Part shown: piece by piece, positions 8,692 to 17,845 of the stretch
Layout of the letters: the number at the start of each line of letters is the position of its first letter
Numbering within the stretch: position 1 is the stretch's first letter
From: Cellulophaga omnivescoria
GTDB lineage: Bacteria > Bacteroidota > Bacteroidia > Flavobacteriales > Flavobacteriaceae
NCBI RefSeq assembly: GCF_001999725.1
Contig: NZ_MDDP01000023.1
Coordinates: 1 to 64,000 of the forward strand
Direction of reading: 5' to 3'
DNA length: 64,000 nucleotides
Made by a program: the position numbers and the translations under genes
The notes under the pieces: model-generated
What the model saw: the letters and a program-made list of their open reading frames with translations, nothing else
Database searches by the model: none
What the model was told of the DNA's origin: nothing

Positions 8692-10194
8692 ATGAAGCAA
8701 TTTAAAAAATTAATAGTGGCACTTACCCTTGTAGTAAGTGGTACTTCTTGTGAGAGTTTAGATGTAGAACCTACGGGTTTTTATTCTGATGAAAACTTCT
8801 ACAAAACTATAGAAGACGCAGAAGCAGCTATTTTATATGCTTATGATGCACTTACACTGGTTAGTTATGCTCCTGTAACCTATTATTTTACAGAGTTAGC
8901 ATCAGACAATTGCGTGGTTAAGGCAGATGAAGGTGCAGATGCACAAGCATTTGTAAATTGGGAGGTAACAGCCCAAAACCAATTACTAACACAGTATTAC
9001 AGATCTATATATATTGCTGTAAACCGCGCAAATGCAGTAATAGAAAATATAGAGGGCAAAGGTTTTAATCCAGAAGATGAAAAACGTATTTTAGGTGAAG
9101 CCTTGTTTTTAAGAGCTTACAACCACTTTAACGCTGTAAAAGCTTTTGGCTTAGCTCCTCTACAAAAATCTTTAATAGATAAGTTAGATGAAACCACAGC
9201 TACATTGCCTGCAGATATGCAAGAGGTATATGCCTTTTTAATAGACGATTTAACTAGGGCAATAGATAATTTAGAAGTAAACAGAGTTACTGGTCGTGCA
9301 GATAAAGTTGCTGCACAGGCATTACTTGCTAAAGTGTACTTATTTGCTGCCTCTGCTAAAGAAAGTGGTGTTCCTAAATACAATGCCATTTCAGAAAATG
9401 TAGATGTTTTATATGCTAAAGCTGCAGAGTATGCTGGTATGGTACTAAACAACCAAGGAGAGTATAGTCATGACACAGATCTTCAGAACATTTATAATGT
9501 TGACTCGCCTAACGGACCAGAACATATTTTTATACTATCATTAGACAGGTCTGGCACACAAGAAGGAGATTACTCTAAACTATCAAAATACTTTATTCCT
9601 TATATAGATGGGGCTACAGTTTATTTAAAAAACACAGATGATACTTTTTCTCCAACACATGATGGTTGGAGCGTTTTTCAGACTACAGACAAACTATTCA
9701 CTTCTTATGATTCAGATGACAAACGTAAAACAGATTTGTTTGTTTCTGAAGTTTATAGCCAAAATGGTACAGCAATTGGGTCTGTAGCAGACGGTACTGT
9801 AATTTATCCGTTCACAAGAAAATACATAGATCCTTTATTTGAGGGTGATAAAACAAGTACAAGACCCTACTTAATTCGTTTTTCAGACATACAATTGGTT
9901 TATGCAGAAGCTACTGCCAATGCAGATGGTTTAGCACAATACAACCAAATTAGAAGCAGAGCAAACGCTACAGAACTAGCTAGTATTGGTGGCTTATCTA
10001 AGGCCGACTTTAGAAAACTAGTTGTAGAAGAACGCCAAAGAGAACTTGCTTACGAAGGAGACCGTTTATGGGATCTTAGACGTACAAACACAGTACAAAG
10101 CAATGTAACCAATGCCGCTGGTTTATCTCCAGATGCAGTTGCTTTTTACCCTATTCCGCAACGTGAAATAGACTTAAACCCTAACATCAACTAA
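8692..10194 (+). CDS. SusD/RagB family starch-binding-like outer membrane lipoprotein
   Basis: A lipoprotein of about 500 residues that caps the SusC barrel and binds the glycan. I chose the ATG at 8692 because a clean lipoprotein signal follows it (MKQFKKLIVALTLVVSGTSC, Cys20 lipidated); an in-frame ATG at 8659 would add 11 residues before it. SusD hallmarks are the N-terminal DENFYKTIEDAEAAILYAYD helix, the TPR-like region with LGEALFLRAYNHFNAVKAFG (about residues 120-145), and the C-terminal RSRANA and LVVEERQRELAYEGDRLWDL segments that typify the family. It follows susC closely in the same operon. Confidence 0.92.
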   Translation: MKQFKKLIVALTLVVSGTSCESLDVEPTGFYSDENFYKTIEDAEAAILYAYDALTLVSYAPVTYYFTELASDNCVVKADEGADAQAFVNWEVTAQNQLLTQYYRSIYIAVNRANAVIENIEGKGFNPEDEKRILGEALFLRAYNHFNAVKAFGLAPLQKSLIDKLDETTATLPADMQEVYAFLIDDLTRAIDNLEVNRVTGRADKVAAQALLAKVYLFAASAKESGVPKYNAISENVDVLYAKAAEYAGMVLNNQGEYSHDTDLQNIYNVDSPNGPEHIFILSLDRSGTQEGDYSKLSKYFIPYIDGATVYLKNTDDTFSPTHDGWSVFQTTDKLFTSYDSDDKRKTDLFVSEVYSQNGTAIGSVADGTVIYPFTRKYIDPLFEGDKTSTRPYLIRFSDIQLVYAEATANADGLAQYNQIRSRANATELASIGGLSKADFRKLVVEERQRELAYEGDRLWDLRRTNTVQSNVTNAAGLSPDAVAFYPIPQREIDLNPNIN

Positions 10195-10205
10195 ACTAAA
10201 GCGCA

Positions 10206-11903
10206 ATGAAAAAATTACATAACATATACTTTATAGTGCTGGCACTATTTTTTGTGGCCTGTACAGAAAACCCTCTAGAAGATGTTGAGGGTACCAATTG
10301 GCAAAAAGAACGTAATGTGGTTTCTATTTTACTAGAAGGCCAAATAGGCACAGCTATTATAGAACGTAATTTTGATGATGCAAAAATTAAAATTTATGCA
10401 AAAACAGAAAATATAGCAGATTTATCTAAGGTAGAGATTAAAAATATTGAACTTTCATATGGTGCAAGTTCTACAAATGAAAAGGGCACTACATTAGATT
10501 TAAGTTCTGGTACAGCTACAATTGCTGTAACAGCTGGGGCTGGTGAAACCCTTAATTGGGAAGTTACATTACTACCATTTAAGTCTGACCTAGAAGGTAC
10601 TTGGTACATTGGTGATGTACGCATGTATTGCGATATGTTTACTTGGGAAAGCTGGGGCTGGGAAAAAAATGAAAGTATGTTTGGTTACTTAGCAGAATTA
10701 AACCCAGAGTTAGACAACAAAATTACTTTTACTGTAGAAGGTGCAGATGCTAAAGGAAATCCTTTTGGTAAGTATGAGCACAATGCTGGTGATGACGGTT
10801 CTTTTGGTAGTTACTCAGACGCTAGTAAAGGTTGGAACTTTAATTCTAGATTCAGAAAAATACCAACTGGTAATGGCACTTGGTTAAGAGATTTTGAACG
10901 CAACAAAGTAATTATTACAGACGCTAATAAAGTAGAGTATGAACTAGATTTAGAATTGCTTACCGCTACAAACGAGGTTAATTTAAAAACTGAAGTTCCT
11001 TACCTGGCTGAAAATTTTAGCTGGACAGATACTGACTGGAGTTTTGAAGAACTAGCTCATATGTCTAAATTAACTTGGTATACACTAACAAAAGAACGTG
11101 TAATACAAACAGGCAATAGCATTACGGGCTTAACTGTTGCAAACCAAATAGGCGATACAGAAATAAATACAGATACTAAAGAAGTTACGGTTACCATTGC
11201 AGATAATGGCACAGACATTTCTGCTATAGAACTTACTAACTTAAACATATCTTATGCAGCTACATCAGACACTAATATTGGTAGCACTTTAAATTTCTCT
11301 ACAGGTAATTCTACAACAATAAATGTTACTTCAGAAACAGGAGAAAGTGTTATGTGGACCATTAAACTAAAATTAGATTTTGATCCTGCAACCGTATCTA
11401 TTGCAGGCACTTGGAACATTGCTGAAATTGGCGTTTACTGTGATATGTTTACCTGGGAAAGCTGGGGTTGGGAAAAAACTGAACTTTTAAATAATTACCT
11501 ACCTAGTGCAGGTAAAGAGCTAGACAACACCATATCATTTATTGTAGAAGGTAAAAACGGAGACAACCCTTACGGCACATTTGAAAACAATGCTAGTACT
11601 GATGGTGAGTACGGAGATTTTGTTTCTGATGACACTACTTGGCCAGAAACAGAATTTAATGCTAGGTTTAGAAAAGTGCCTACAGGTACAGGAACTTGGG
11701 AACTTGTAGGAGACACAGTAACTATTACAGATAGCTCAGGAGCCGTATTTGTTTTAACACTAGAAATTAATTCTGAAACTGAAATTGCCATAACCTCAGA
11801 GGTAGAGTATTTATCTGAGTTGTATAATTGGACAGACACAAACTACAATTACGAAGAAACAGCACATATGTCTAAAAAAATGTGGTACAACTTAAGTAAA
11901 TAA
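10206..11903 (+). CDS. PUL surface lipoprotein with tandem duplicated domains (SGBP candidate)
   Basis: A 565-residue protein with a lipoprotein signal peptide (VLALFFVACTENP, Cys about residue 19), placed where SusE/SusF-type surface glycan-binding proteins sit. It consists of two repeats of about 270 residues. Each has a short Ig-like part (about residues 35-120 and 300-395) followed by a lipocalin-like or beta-sandwich part opening with GTWxI. Both copies carry the near-identical segment YCDMFTWESWGWEK and later RFRKxPTGxGTW. The aromatic density suggests carbohydrate binding, but no catalytic site is recognised. It lies 11 bp after susD. The family assignment is by position and architecture, not by a known motif. 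Confidence 0.7.
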   Translation: MKKLHNIYFIVLALFFVACTENPLEDVEGTNWQKERNVVSILLEGQIGTAIIERNFDDAKIKIYAKTENIADLSKVEIKNIELSYGASSTNEKGTTLDLSSGTATIAVTAGAGETLNWEVTLLPFKSDLEGTWYIGDVRMYCDMFTWESWGWEKNESMFGYLAELNPELDNKITFTVEGADAKGNPFGKYEHNAGDDGSFGSYSDASKGWNFNSRFRKIPTGNGTWLRDFERNKVIITDANKVEYELDLELLTATNEVNLKTEVPYLAENFSWTDTDWSFEELAHMSKLTWYTLTKERVIQTGNSITGLTVANQIGDTEINTDTKEVTVTIADNGTDISAIELTNLNISYAATSDTNIGSTLNFSTGNSTTINVTSETGESVMWTIKLKLDFDPATVSIAGTWNIAEIGVYCDMFTWESWGWEKTELLNNYLPSAGKELDNTISFIVEGKNGDNPYGTFENNASTDGEYGDFVSDDTTWPETEFNARFRKVPTGTGTWELVGDTVTITDSSGAVFVLTLEINSETEIAITSEVEYLSELYNWTDTNYNYEETAHMSKKMWYNLSK

Positions 11904-11961
11904 TAGATCATCAATTTGATTATAAATATTAAGAAGATACAACAATACTAAAAATAAAAAT

Positions 11962-13479
11962 ATGAGACTTAAAAATATTTTCGCCGCTGTGCTACCTATG
12001 CTACTTGTTGCTGCAAGTTGTGATGATGATGAACCTGTATTTACTTCCGTAGAAAAAAATAGAGAAGTTGTAATTACTGAAGAATTGGTTTCTACCAATT
12101 TTGTGGGTAACGGTGCACAATGGGGTGGTTATGATATGGTACCAACTTGGTTAGGTACAGAAACACTTAGTGATGCAGATTGGAACACTTTATTTAGTCG
12201 TATAGATTTCATGCGTCCTCCGTTTTTAAGAATTGTAACCAACTCTGGCTGGTCTTATGATAATAATGGTGAGTATGACGAGACTACAAAGACACTATCA
12301 CTCTTTAAAATGTTAGACTATGCTAAAGATCGTAATATAGAAATTACGTATGGCGAATGGGGACACAATTCCGTAGGCGACATTAGCACTATAGATATGG
12401 ATTGGATTGAAAAATCTGTGAAATTCTTAAATCATTTAGTAAATGAAAAAGGGTATACCAACATTAAAACTATAAATATTATTAATGAGCCAAATGGCGA
12501 CTGGTCTAGCACTAAAGGAGATTACAACATTTGGAAAAATGTACAGCTAGCTTATTTAGAAGAAATGAAAAACTACAGCTTGGCAGACCTAAAAGTTATG
12601 GGGCCAGATATTGCCGTTTTTAACACCGCTAGCCAAACAGAATGGTTAACAAAAACTGAGGCAGATTTAGGAGACAATGTAGGTTTGTATGACATTCACG
12701 TGTACCCACAACAACAACTAATTCGTAATGGTGAATTTGCACAAATGCTTAGCGCATACAAAAAAATAACCCCGGCAGACAAGCGTATTGTTTTAGGAGA
12801 AATAGGATTTAAATACACAGAGGTAGATGCAGAACTAAAATTACAAAACGAAGAAGCTATTGCTAACGACCCATATGCTGGTGAAGATTCTAACATGATG
12901 ATTTATAAAGCTTTTTACGGCATAGATATGGCAGATGCCTTAATACAAGCAATGAGAGAAGGCTTCTCTGGCTCTTTAGTATGGAATATGGATGATGCTA
13001 TGTACAACAGTCCAGACAACGGAGATTACCAGTCTGATAAATTAAAACGTTGGGGATTTTGGAACATTTTAGGCGAAGAGCACACTGGTGATGCTAGTGA
13101 TGAAAACATTAGACCATACTTTTATCCTGTTTCCTTGTTAACTCGCTTTTTCCCTGCTGGTAGTGATATTTACAATGTAGAGTTACCTAATAAAAAAGGA
13201 TTACGCGCCGTAGTAGGCACATACAATGGCAAACAAACAATAGCTATTGTAAACTCACATTACAGCACATATGAGTTGGTATTAAAATCGGACTTTTTAG
13301 GCAACATTACTGCAAACAAATACAGCTATAAATCTAATGCAGATGGCTCTTTTGTTGGTAAAGTAGATGAAAATGGCTTTGCTACTCCAATAGAAAACAA
13401 CAAAGAATTAAACTTTACAAATGGAGTAAATATGACGCTAGAGGGCGAGTCTTTTGTACTATTTACCAATATGGAATAA
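11962..13479 (+). CDS. Clan GH-A glycoside hydrolase, lipoprotein
   Basis: A 505-residue putative endo- or exo-glycosidase anchored to the outer membrane (signal with LLVAASC lipobox, Cys20). The (beta/alpha)8 clan GH-A pattern is clear: the acid/base Glu176 in NIINEPNG, the nucleophile Glu280 in VLGEIGF, a DIHVYP segment between them, and a WNMDDAM strand-8 motif. A small C-terminal beta domain follows (about residues 420-505). It is paralogous to the secreted enzyme at 14583. I cannot assign the GH family; GH5- and GH39-like families share this pattern. Its position in a PUL with GH130 makes a beta-mannan-like substrate plausible. Confidence 0.75.
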   Translation: MRLKNIFAAVLPMLLVAASCDDDEPVFTSVEKNREVVITEELVSTNFVGNGAQWGGYDMVPTWLGTETLSDADWNTLFSRIDFMRPPFLRIVTNSGWSYDNNGEYDETTKTLSLFKMLDYAKDRNIEITYGEWGHNSVGDISTIDMDWIEKSVKFLNHLVNEKGYTNIKTINIINEPNGDWSSTKGDYNIWKNVQLAYLEEMKNYSLADLKVMGPDIAVFNTASQTEWLTKTEADLGDNVGLYDIHVYPQQQLIRNGEFAQMLSAYKKITPADKRIVLGEIGFKYTEVDAELKLQNEEAIANDPYAGEDSNMMIYKAFYGIDMADALIQAMREGFSGSLVWNMDDAMYNSPDNGDYQSDKLKRWGFWNILGEEHTGDASDENIRPYFYPVSLLTRFFPAGSDIYNVELPNKKGLRAVVGTYNGKQTIAIVNSHYSTYELVLKSDFLGNITANKYSYKSNADGSFVGKVDENGFATPIENNKELNFTNGVNMTLEGESFVLFTNME

Positions 13480-13543
13480 TCCAAAAACTAAAGTTTAAAA
13501 AATCAATCAAAAGTAATTTACAAATAAGGAAATAAAAATTAGA

Positions 13544-14590
13544 ATGAATACTGTAACAGAAAACAAAACAGGATTATTACGTCTTAAAAAACACCAAAAC
13601 AATCCGGTATTAAGTCCAAATCCAAAAAACGATTGGGAAAGCTTAGTAGTATGCAACCCTGGTGTTTGGTATGAGAATGGTACATTTTATATGCTATACA
13701 GAGCCGCTGGTAACGATAAAGAACATCAAATACGTTTTGGTTTAGCCACTAGTACAGATGGTGTAAACTTTACGCGTAGCTCTAACCAACCTGTTTTTAG
13801 TCCAAGTACAGATGGGCCAGATATGGGAGCTGTAGAAGATCCTAGAATTGTTAAATTTGGAGAAGAGTTTTATGTAACCTACGCCTACAGGCCTCATCCT
13901 CCAGGGCAGTATTGGAACTTTGACCATGATCAAATTTTATTACCAGATTGTGATGCTGATGCTCCGTTGGTTTTAAAAAACAACATTGCCAACTCTGGCT
14001 TATTGCTAACCAAAGATTTTAAAAATTACAGACGTTTAGGAAGAATTACACAAAGTAATTTAGACGATAGAGATGTTATTATTTTTCCTGAAAAAATAAA
14101 CGGAAAATATGCAATGTTACACAGACCAAAAGAATGGATTGGTAAAGAGTATGGTTGTGATAAACCTTCTATATGGATTCGTTTTTCTGACGATTTAATG
14201 GTTTGGGAAGAGCCAAGTACACTACTACTTGCCGGCATAAACAATAGTTGGGAAGAAAAAATTGGAGGCAGTACTCCTCCTCTTAAAACAAAAGATGGCT
14301 GGTTAATTATTTACCATGGTGTAGAAAATGGTGGCTTAGGTTATTATCGTGTTGGAGCAGCTCTTTTAGACTTAGAAGATCCTACAATTGTAAAATCTAG
14401 GCTCAAAAATTGGATTATGGAGCCAGAGCACGACTATGAAATTGACGGCTTTTACAAAGGTTGCGTGTTTCCTACTGGAAATATGATTATTGATGATACT
14501 TTATACGTATATTATGGTGCTGCAGACAGGTATGTTGGCCTTGCAACATGTAATATTGATGAATTATTAAATGAACTTAAAAATGCTTAA
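13544..14590 (+). CDS. GH130 family glycoside phosphorylase/hydrolase
   Basis: A 348-residue protein with the five-bladed propeller motifs of GH130: NPGVWYENGTFYMLYR (blade 1), VEDPRIV with the conserved Asp99, DDRDVIIFPEKINGKYAMLHR (about residues 174-193), KIGGSTPP (239-246) and IIYHGV (255-260). It has no signal peptide, so it acts in the cytoplasm. Most GH130 enzymes cleave beta-mannosides by phosphorolysis; the retained Arg and YHG positions resemble phosphorylases more than the hydrolytic beta-1,2-mannosidase branch, but this is not decisive. Together with the downstream symporter it suggests intracellular breakdown of an imported mannosyl disaccharide. Its 3' end overlaps the next gene. 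Confidence 0.85.
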   Translation: MNTVTENKTGLLRLKKHQNNPVLSPNPKNDWESLVVCNPGVWYENGTFYMLYRAAGNDKEHQIRFGLATSTDGVNFTRSSNQPVFSPSTDGPDMGAVEDPRIVKFGEEFYVTYAYRPHPPGQYWNFDHDQILLPDCDADAPLVLKNNIANSGLLLTKDFKNYRRLGRITQSNLDDRDVIIFPEKINGKYAMLHRPKEWIGKEYGCDKPSIWIRFSDDLMVWEEPSTLLLAGINNSWEEKIGGSTPPLKTKDGWLIIYHGVENGGLGYYRVGAALLDLEDPTIVKSRLKNWIMEPEHDYEIDGFYKGCVFPTGNMIIDDTLYVYYGAADRYVGLATCNIDELLNELKNA

Positions 14591-16127
14591 AAAGCAACTC
14601 TTTAATTACATTTTACTTCTCCTTTTTTTGCCGTTGGCATTTTGCCAATCGGTAAAAAAAGAAGAGTTGGTTAAAATTGAAAACAATAGTATTATTTCTT
14701 CTGAGTTTATTGGCAACGGTGTAGAGTGGTCTGCGTATCCACACGCAGATGCAGATGATGCAGAATGGGGTTTATTAATGACCAATAAAAAATGGAAAAC
14801 CGTTTTTAAAAGGTTAGACTACATGAAACCAAAAATTGTTAGGGTTTTAGACCAGGCCAATTGGAGGTATTTAGAAGGTATAGACAAAAATGGCAACCCA
14901 ATTCTTAATTTTGAAAACCAAGAAATGCAAGCTTTATACAAGCTACTAGACTACTGCCAAAAAAACGACATAAAAGTTATACTTGGAGAATGGGGACAAC
15001 CGTACAAAGTACATGACACCCATTTAAAAATGCAAGATGCATTTACTGGAGCCACAGATCCTAAATGGTTAAACAGTATTGCAGAACACCTAGACTACCT
15101 AGTTAACACTAAAGAGTATACTTGTATTAAGTATTACAATTTGGTAAATGAACCAAACGGTTATTGGTCTTCTATAGATGGTAATTGGGACGAGTGGAAA
15201 CTTGGTGTTAAAAAACTAGATAGTGCTTTTGCATCAAAAAAACTAAAAACACCCGTAAAGGTTATTGGCCCAGATGCTACTCCTTTTAACAATGATAAAT
15301 CTAAATACACAGGAGAAGAGTGGGCTAAAGAAGCAGTATTACAATTAAGTGATGTTTTAGCTGCTTATGATGTTCATGATTACCCAACAAAAGAATTTGT
15401 ACGTTCTGGTGATTTTGAAAAACACTACACTAAAATGATTTCTTTTGCAGATAGCGTTGCAAAAAAACCTTTTATTTTAGGTGAAATAGGTTTTGAAAAA
15501 TATGTAGACGAAAACATAAAAAGGTATGAGGCAGACCCGTTTGCTAGCCCAGATAGTCAATTATCTGTTTATGATTATGACTATGGTGTAGATATGGCAG
15601 ATGCACTAATACAGTCTATGAATAGCGGTTTTGATGCCGTTATTGCTTGGGGATTAGATGATGCCATGCATACCAACGGTGATACAGGCGAAAAAAATCA
15701 GCTTAAAAAATGGGGAATGTGGAATATTCTTGGCAAAGAACTAACTGGTGATGCTAAAGAAGAAAACATAAGACCTTGGTTTTATACGTGGTCTATTATA
15801 ACCAGATACTTTACAGAAGATATGAAAATTGTAAAAACTACTGGTTTAAACTTAAACAAAGTACGTATGGTAACTGGCTGGTCTACAAACAACCACGTTA
15901 CGTTTTCTATTGTAAATAATAGTAGCAAAAACGCAACTTTTACACTAGACACCAAAAATTTACAAAATAAAAACTTTAAAAAGTTTATATACAGTGAAAA
16001 AAACAGACCTGTAGACGGTAATAACTTTCCTAAAGCAGTACAAACTAATTTAAGTTTTACATCAGACTCAAAGCAAATAACTATTCCTGCAAAAAGCGTA
16101 TTACTTTACACAACCTACAATTATTAA
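14583..16127 (+). CDS. Clan GH-A glycoside hydrolase, secreted
   Basis: A second clan GH-A enzyme, about 514 residues, paralogous to the lipoprotein at 11962. Counting from the ATG at 14583, the acid/base is Glu190 in YNLVNEPNG and the nucleophile Glu301 in ILGEIGF. Shared landmarks include YDVHDYP, DMADALIQSM, the DDAM strand and KWGMWNILGKELTGDA. The N-terminus is a signal peptide (LFNYILLLLFLPLAFCQS); a Cys lies at the end but the preceding Phe makes a lipobox doubtful. I prefer 14583 to an in-frame ATG at 14571 because of its AAAA context; either start overlaps the GH130 stop, implying coupled translation. Confidence 0.75.
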   Translation: MLKKQLFNYILLLLFLPLAFCQSVKKEELVKIENNSIISSEFIGNGVEWSAYPHADADDAEWGLLMTNKKWKTVFKRLDYMKPKIVRVLDQANWRYLEGIDKNGNPILNFENQEMQALYKLLDYCQKNDIKVILGEWGQPYKVHDTHLKMQDAFTGATDPKWLNSIAEHLDYLVNTKEYTCIKYYNLVNEPNGYWSSIDGNWDEWKLGVKKLDSAFASKKLKTPVKVIGPDATPFNNDKSKYTGEEWAKEAVLQLSDVLAAYDVHDYPTKEFVRSGDFEKHYTKMISFADSVAKKPFILGEIGFEKYVDENIKRYEADPFASPDSQLSVYDYDYGVDMADALIQSMNSGFDAVIAWGLDDAMHTNGDTGEKNQLKKWGMWNILGKELTGDAKEENIRPWFYTWSIITRYFTEDMKIVKTTGLNLNKVRMVTGWSTNNHVTFSIVNNSSKNATFTLDTKNLQNKNFKKFIYSEKNRPVDGNNFPKAVQTNLSFTSDSKQITIPAKSVLLYTTYNY

Positions 16128-16130
16128 ATT

Positions 16131-17768
16131 ATGAGTAACTTAAGTTATATAGACCTTACTGTACTAGTATTGTACATTGTTTTTATAGTATGGTGGGCTT
16201 TAAAAAATGGAAAAAGTAAAGATTCTGATGCCTATTTTTTAGCTGGCAGAAATTTAACTTGGCCAATGGTTGGATTATCTTTATTTGCCGCAAGTGTATC
16301 TAGCTCCACACTAATGGGGCATTCTGGAGAAGGCTTTATTAGCGGTATTGCAGTTTTTAATTACAACTGGATATCGGTTTTAATAATGGTATTTTTTGCC
16401 ATGTTTTTTTTGCCTTTTTATATAAAATCTGGAATTTTTACAATGCCAGAGTTTTTAGAGCGCAGGTTTGATGGCAAATCTAGATCTTACTTTTCTTTTA
16501 TTACAATTATTGGTAACGTTTTTTTAGATGCCTCTGCTACGCTATACACAGGCGCCTTAATTATTAAAATGATTTTTCCGGAAGTAGAAATTTTCTGGAT
16601 TATTATAGGTATGGCAGCTGTTGCAGGTAGTTATACCATTATTGGTGGTTTATCTTCTGCTATTAATGCAGATATGATACAAGCTGCTGTATTAATTATT
16701 GGTTCTTCAATTTTATCGTTCTATGCTATTAGTAGTATTGGCGGCTGGGAATCTTTTATAGATAAATTTAATGATGGTGTTTGGTTAAAGCTAACCAGAC
16801 CTTTAGACGACCCTACTGTACCTTGGTTAGGTATGTGGATTGGTATTCCTATACTTGGGTTTTATTTTTGGGCTAACAACCAAGTTATGGTACAACGTGT
16901 ATTATCTGCAAAATCTATAGATCATGGCAGAAAAGGTGTGCTTTTGGTTGGCTTTTTATACCTATTTACGTTATTTATATTTATTGTGCCTGGATTAATT
17001 GCACGCGGCATAAACCTATTTGGAGTAGAAAATTTACCACATGAACTTATTAGTGGTATAGATTTAAAAGAAAAATATGGCATTAATACAGACCAAGTAT
17101 ACCCTAGACTAATTGTAAAATTATTGCCCGTTGGTTTAATTGGTATTATTTTATCTGCAATGATATCTGCCCTAACCTCTACCTTAAGTGCTACCTTAAG
17201 TTCTGTATCTACTCTTTTTACAATGGATTTTTACAGTAAAATTGATAAAAATGCAAGTAGCGCCAAAAAGGTAAAAGTTGGTAAAATTACAGCCGTAATC
17301 ACATTAATAATTGCGGTTATTTGGGCACCTTATATTCAAAGTTTTGATTCACTTATTGCTTATTACCAAGAAATAGTTTCTTATTTAGCACCACCAATTG
17401 TTGGTACATTTTTTATAGGCTTGTTCTGGAAAAGAGCTAATGCAAAAGGTGCTTTTAGCGGTTTAATGGCTGGCTTAGTTGTTGCTGCAACAATTATGAC
17501 ACTAAAGTACATTTTAGACGTTAAAATAGATATACACTTTTTACTATTAGCTCCAGTATTACTTATTATAAGTTTAGTTGTTTCTGTTGCTGTAAGTTTG
17601 GCCACTGCTCCACCACCTCCAGAAAAGGTTGAAGCAAATACGTGGACTAAACAAATTTGGATAGATGAAACCAAAGAATTACAAGGTATTGTTTGGTATA
17701 AAAACTTTAGAGTACAAGCAGTTTTGTTAGTTATAGCTTGCTTTGTTATGTATGGCTTATTTTATTAA
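16131..17768 (+). CDS. Sodium:solute symporter (SSS family)
   Basis: A 545-residue inner-membrane transporter with about 13-14 hydrophobic segments. It begins with the SSS-type AYFLAGRNLTWPMVGLSLFA (about residues 35-54), followed by ASVSSSTLMGHSGEG and the GGLSSAINADMIQAAVLI segment, all characteristic of SGLT-like Na+/solute symporters. It starts 3 bp after the preceding glycosidase, so it belongs to the PUL operon and likely brings the released mono- or disaccharide into the cytoplasm where the GH130 enzyme acts. It is the last gene, followed by a strong terminator. Confidence 0.9.
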   Translation: MSNLSYIDLTVLVLYIVFIVWWALKNGKSKDSDAYFLAGRNLTWPMVGLSLFAASVSSSTLMGHSGEGFISGIAVFNYNWISVLIMVFFAMFFLPFYIKSGIFTMPEFLERRFDGKSRSYFSFITIIGNVFLDASATLYTGALIIKMIFPEVEIFWIIIGMAAVAGSYTIIGGLSSAINADMIQAAVLIIGSSILSFYAISSIGGWESFIDKFNDGVWLKLTRPLDDPTVPWLGMWIGIPILGFYFWANNQVMVQRVLSAKSIDHGRKGVLLVGFLYLFTLFIFIVPGLIARGINLFGVENLPHELISGIDLKEKYGINTDQVYPRLIVKLLPVGLIGIILSAMISALTSTLSATLSSVSTLFTMDFYSKIDKNASSAKKVKVGKITAVITLIIAVIWAPYIQSFDSLIAYYQEIVSYLAPPIVGTFFIGLFWKRANAKGAFSGLMAGLVVAATIMTLKYILDVKIDIHFLLLAPVLLIISLVVSVAVSLATAPPPPEKVEANTWTKQIWIDETKELQGIVWYKNFRVQAVLLVIACFVMYGLFY

Positions 17769-17790
17769 AAAAGGCTATGTTTAGTTAATT

Positions 17791-17825
17791 AAAAATCCCA
17801 CATCATTACAATGTGGGATTTTTTT
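17791..17825 (+). terminator. Bidirectional terminator between PUL and exopolysaccharide locus
   Basis: A perfect 13-bp stem AAAAATCCCACAT / ATGTGGGATTTTT with loop CATTACA lies 22 bp after the symporter. A- and T-rich tracts on both sides let it also end the convergent gene at 17846. Confidence 0.9.
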
Positions 17826-17845
17826 AGTTAGAAGAGAACCTTAAC

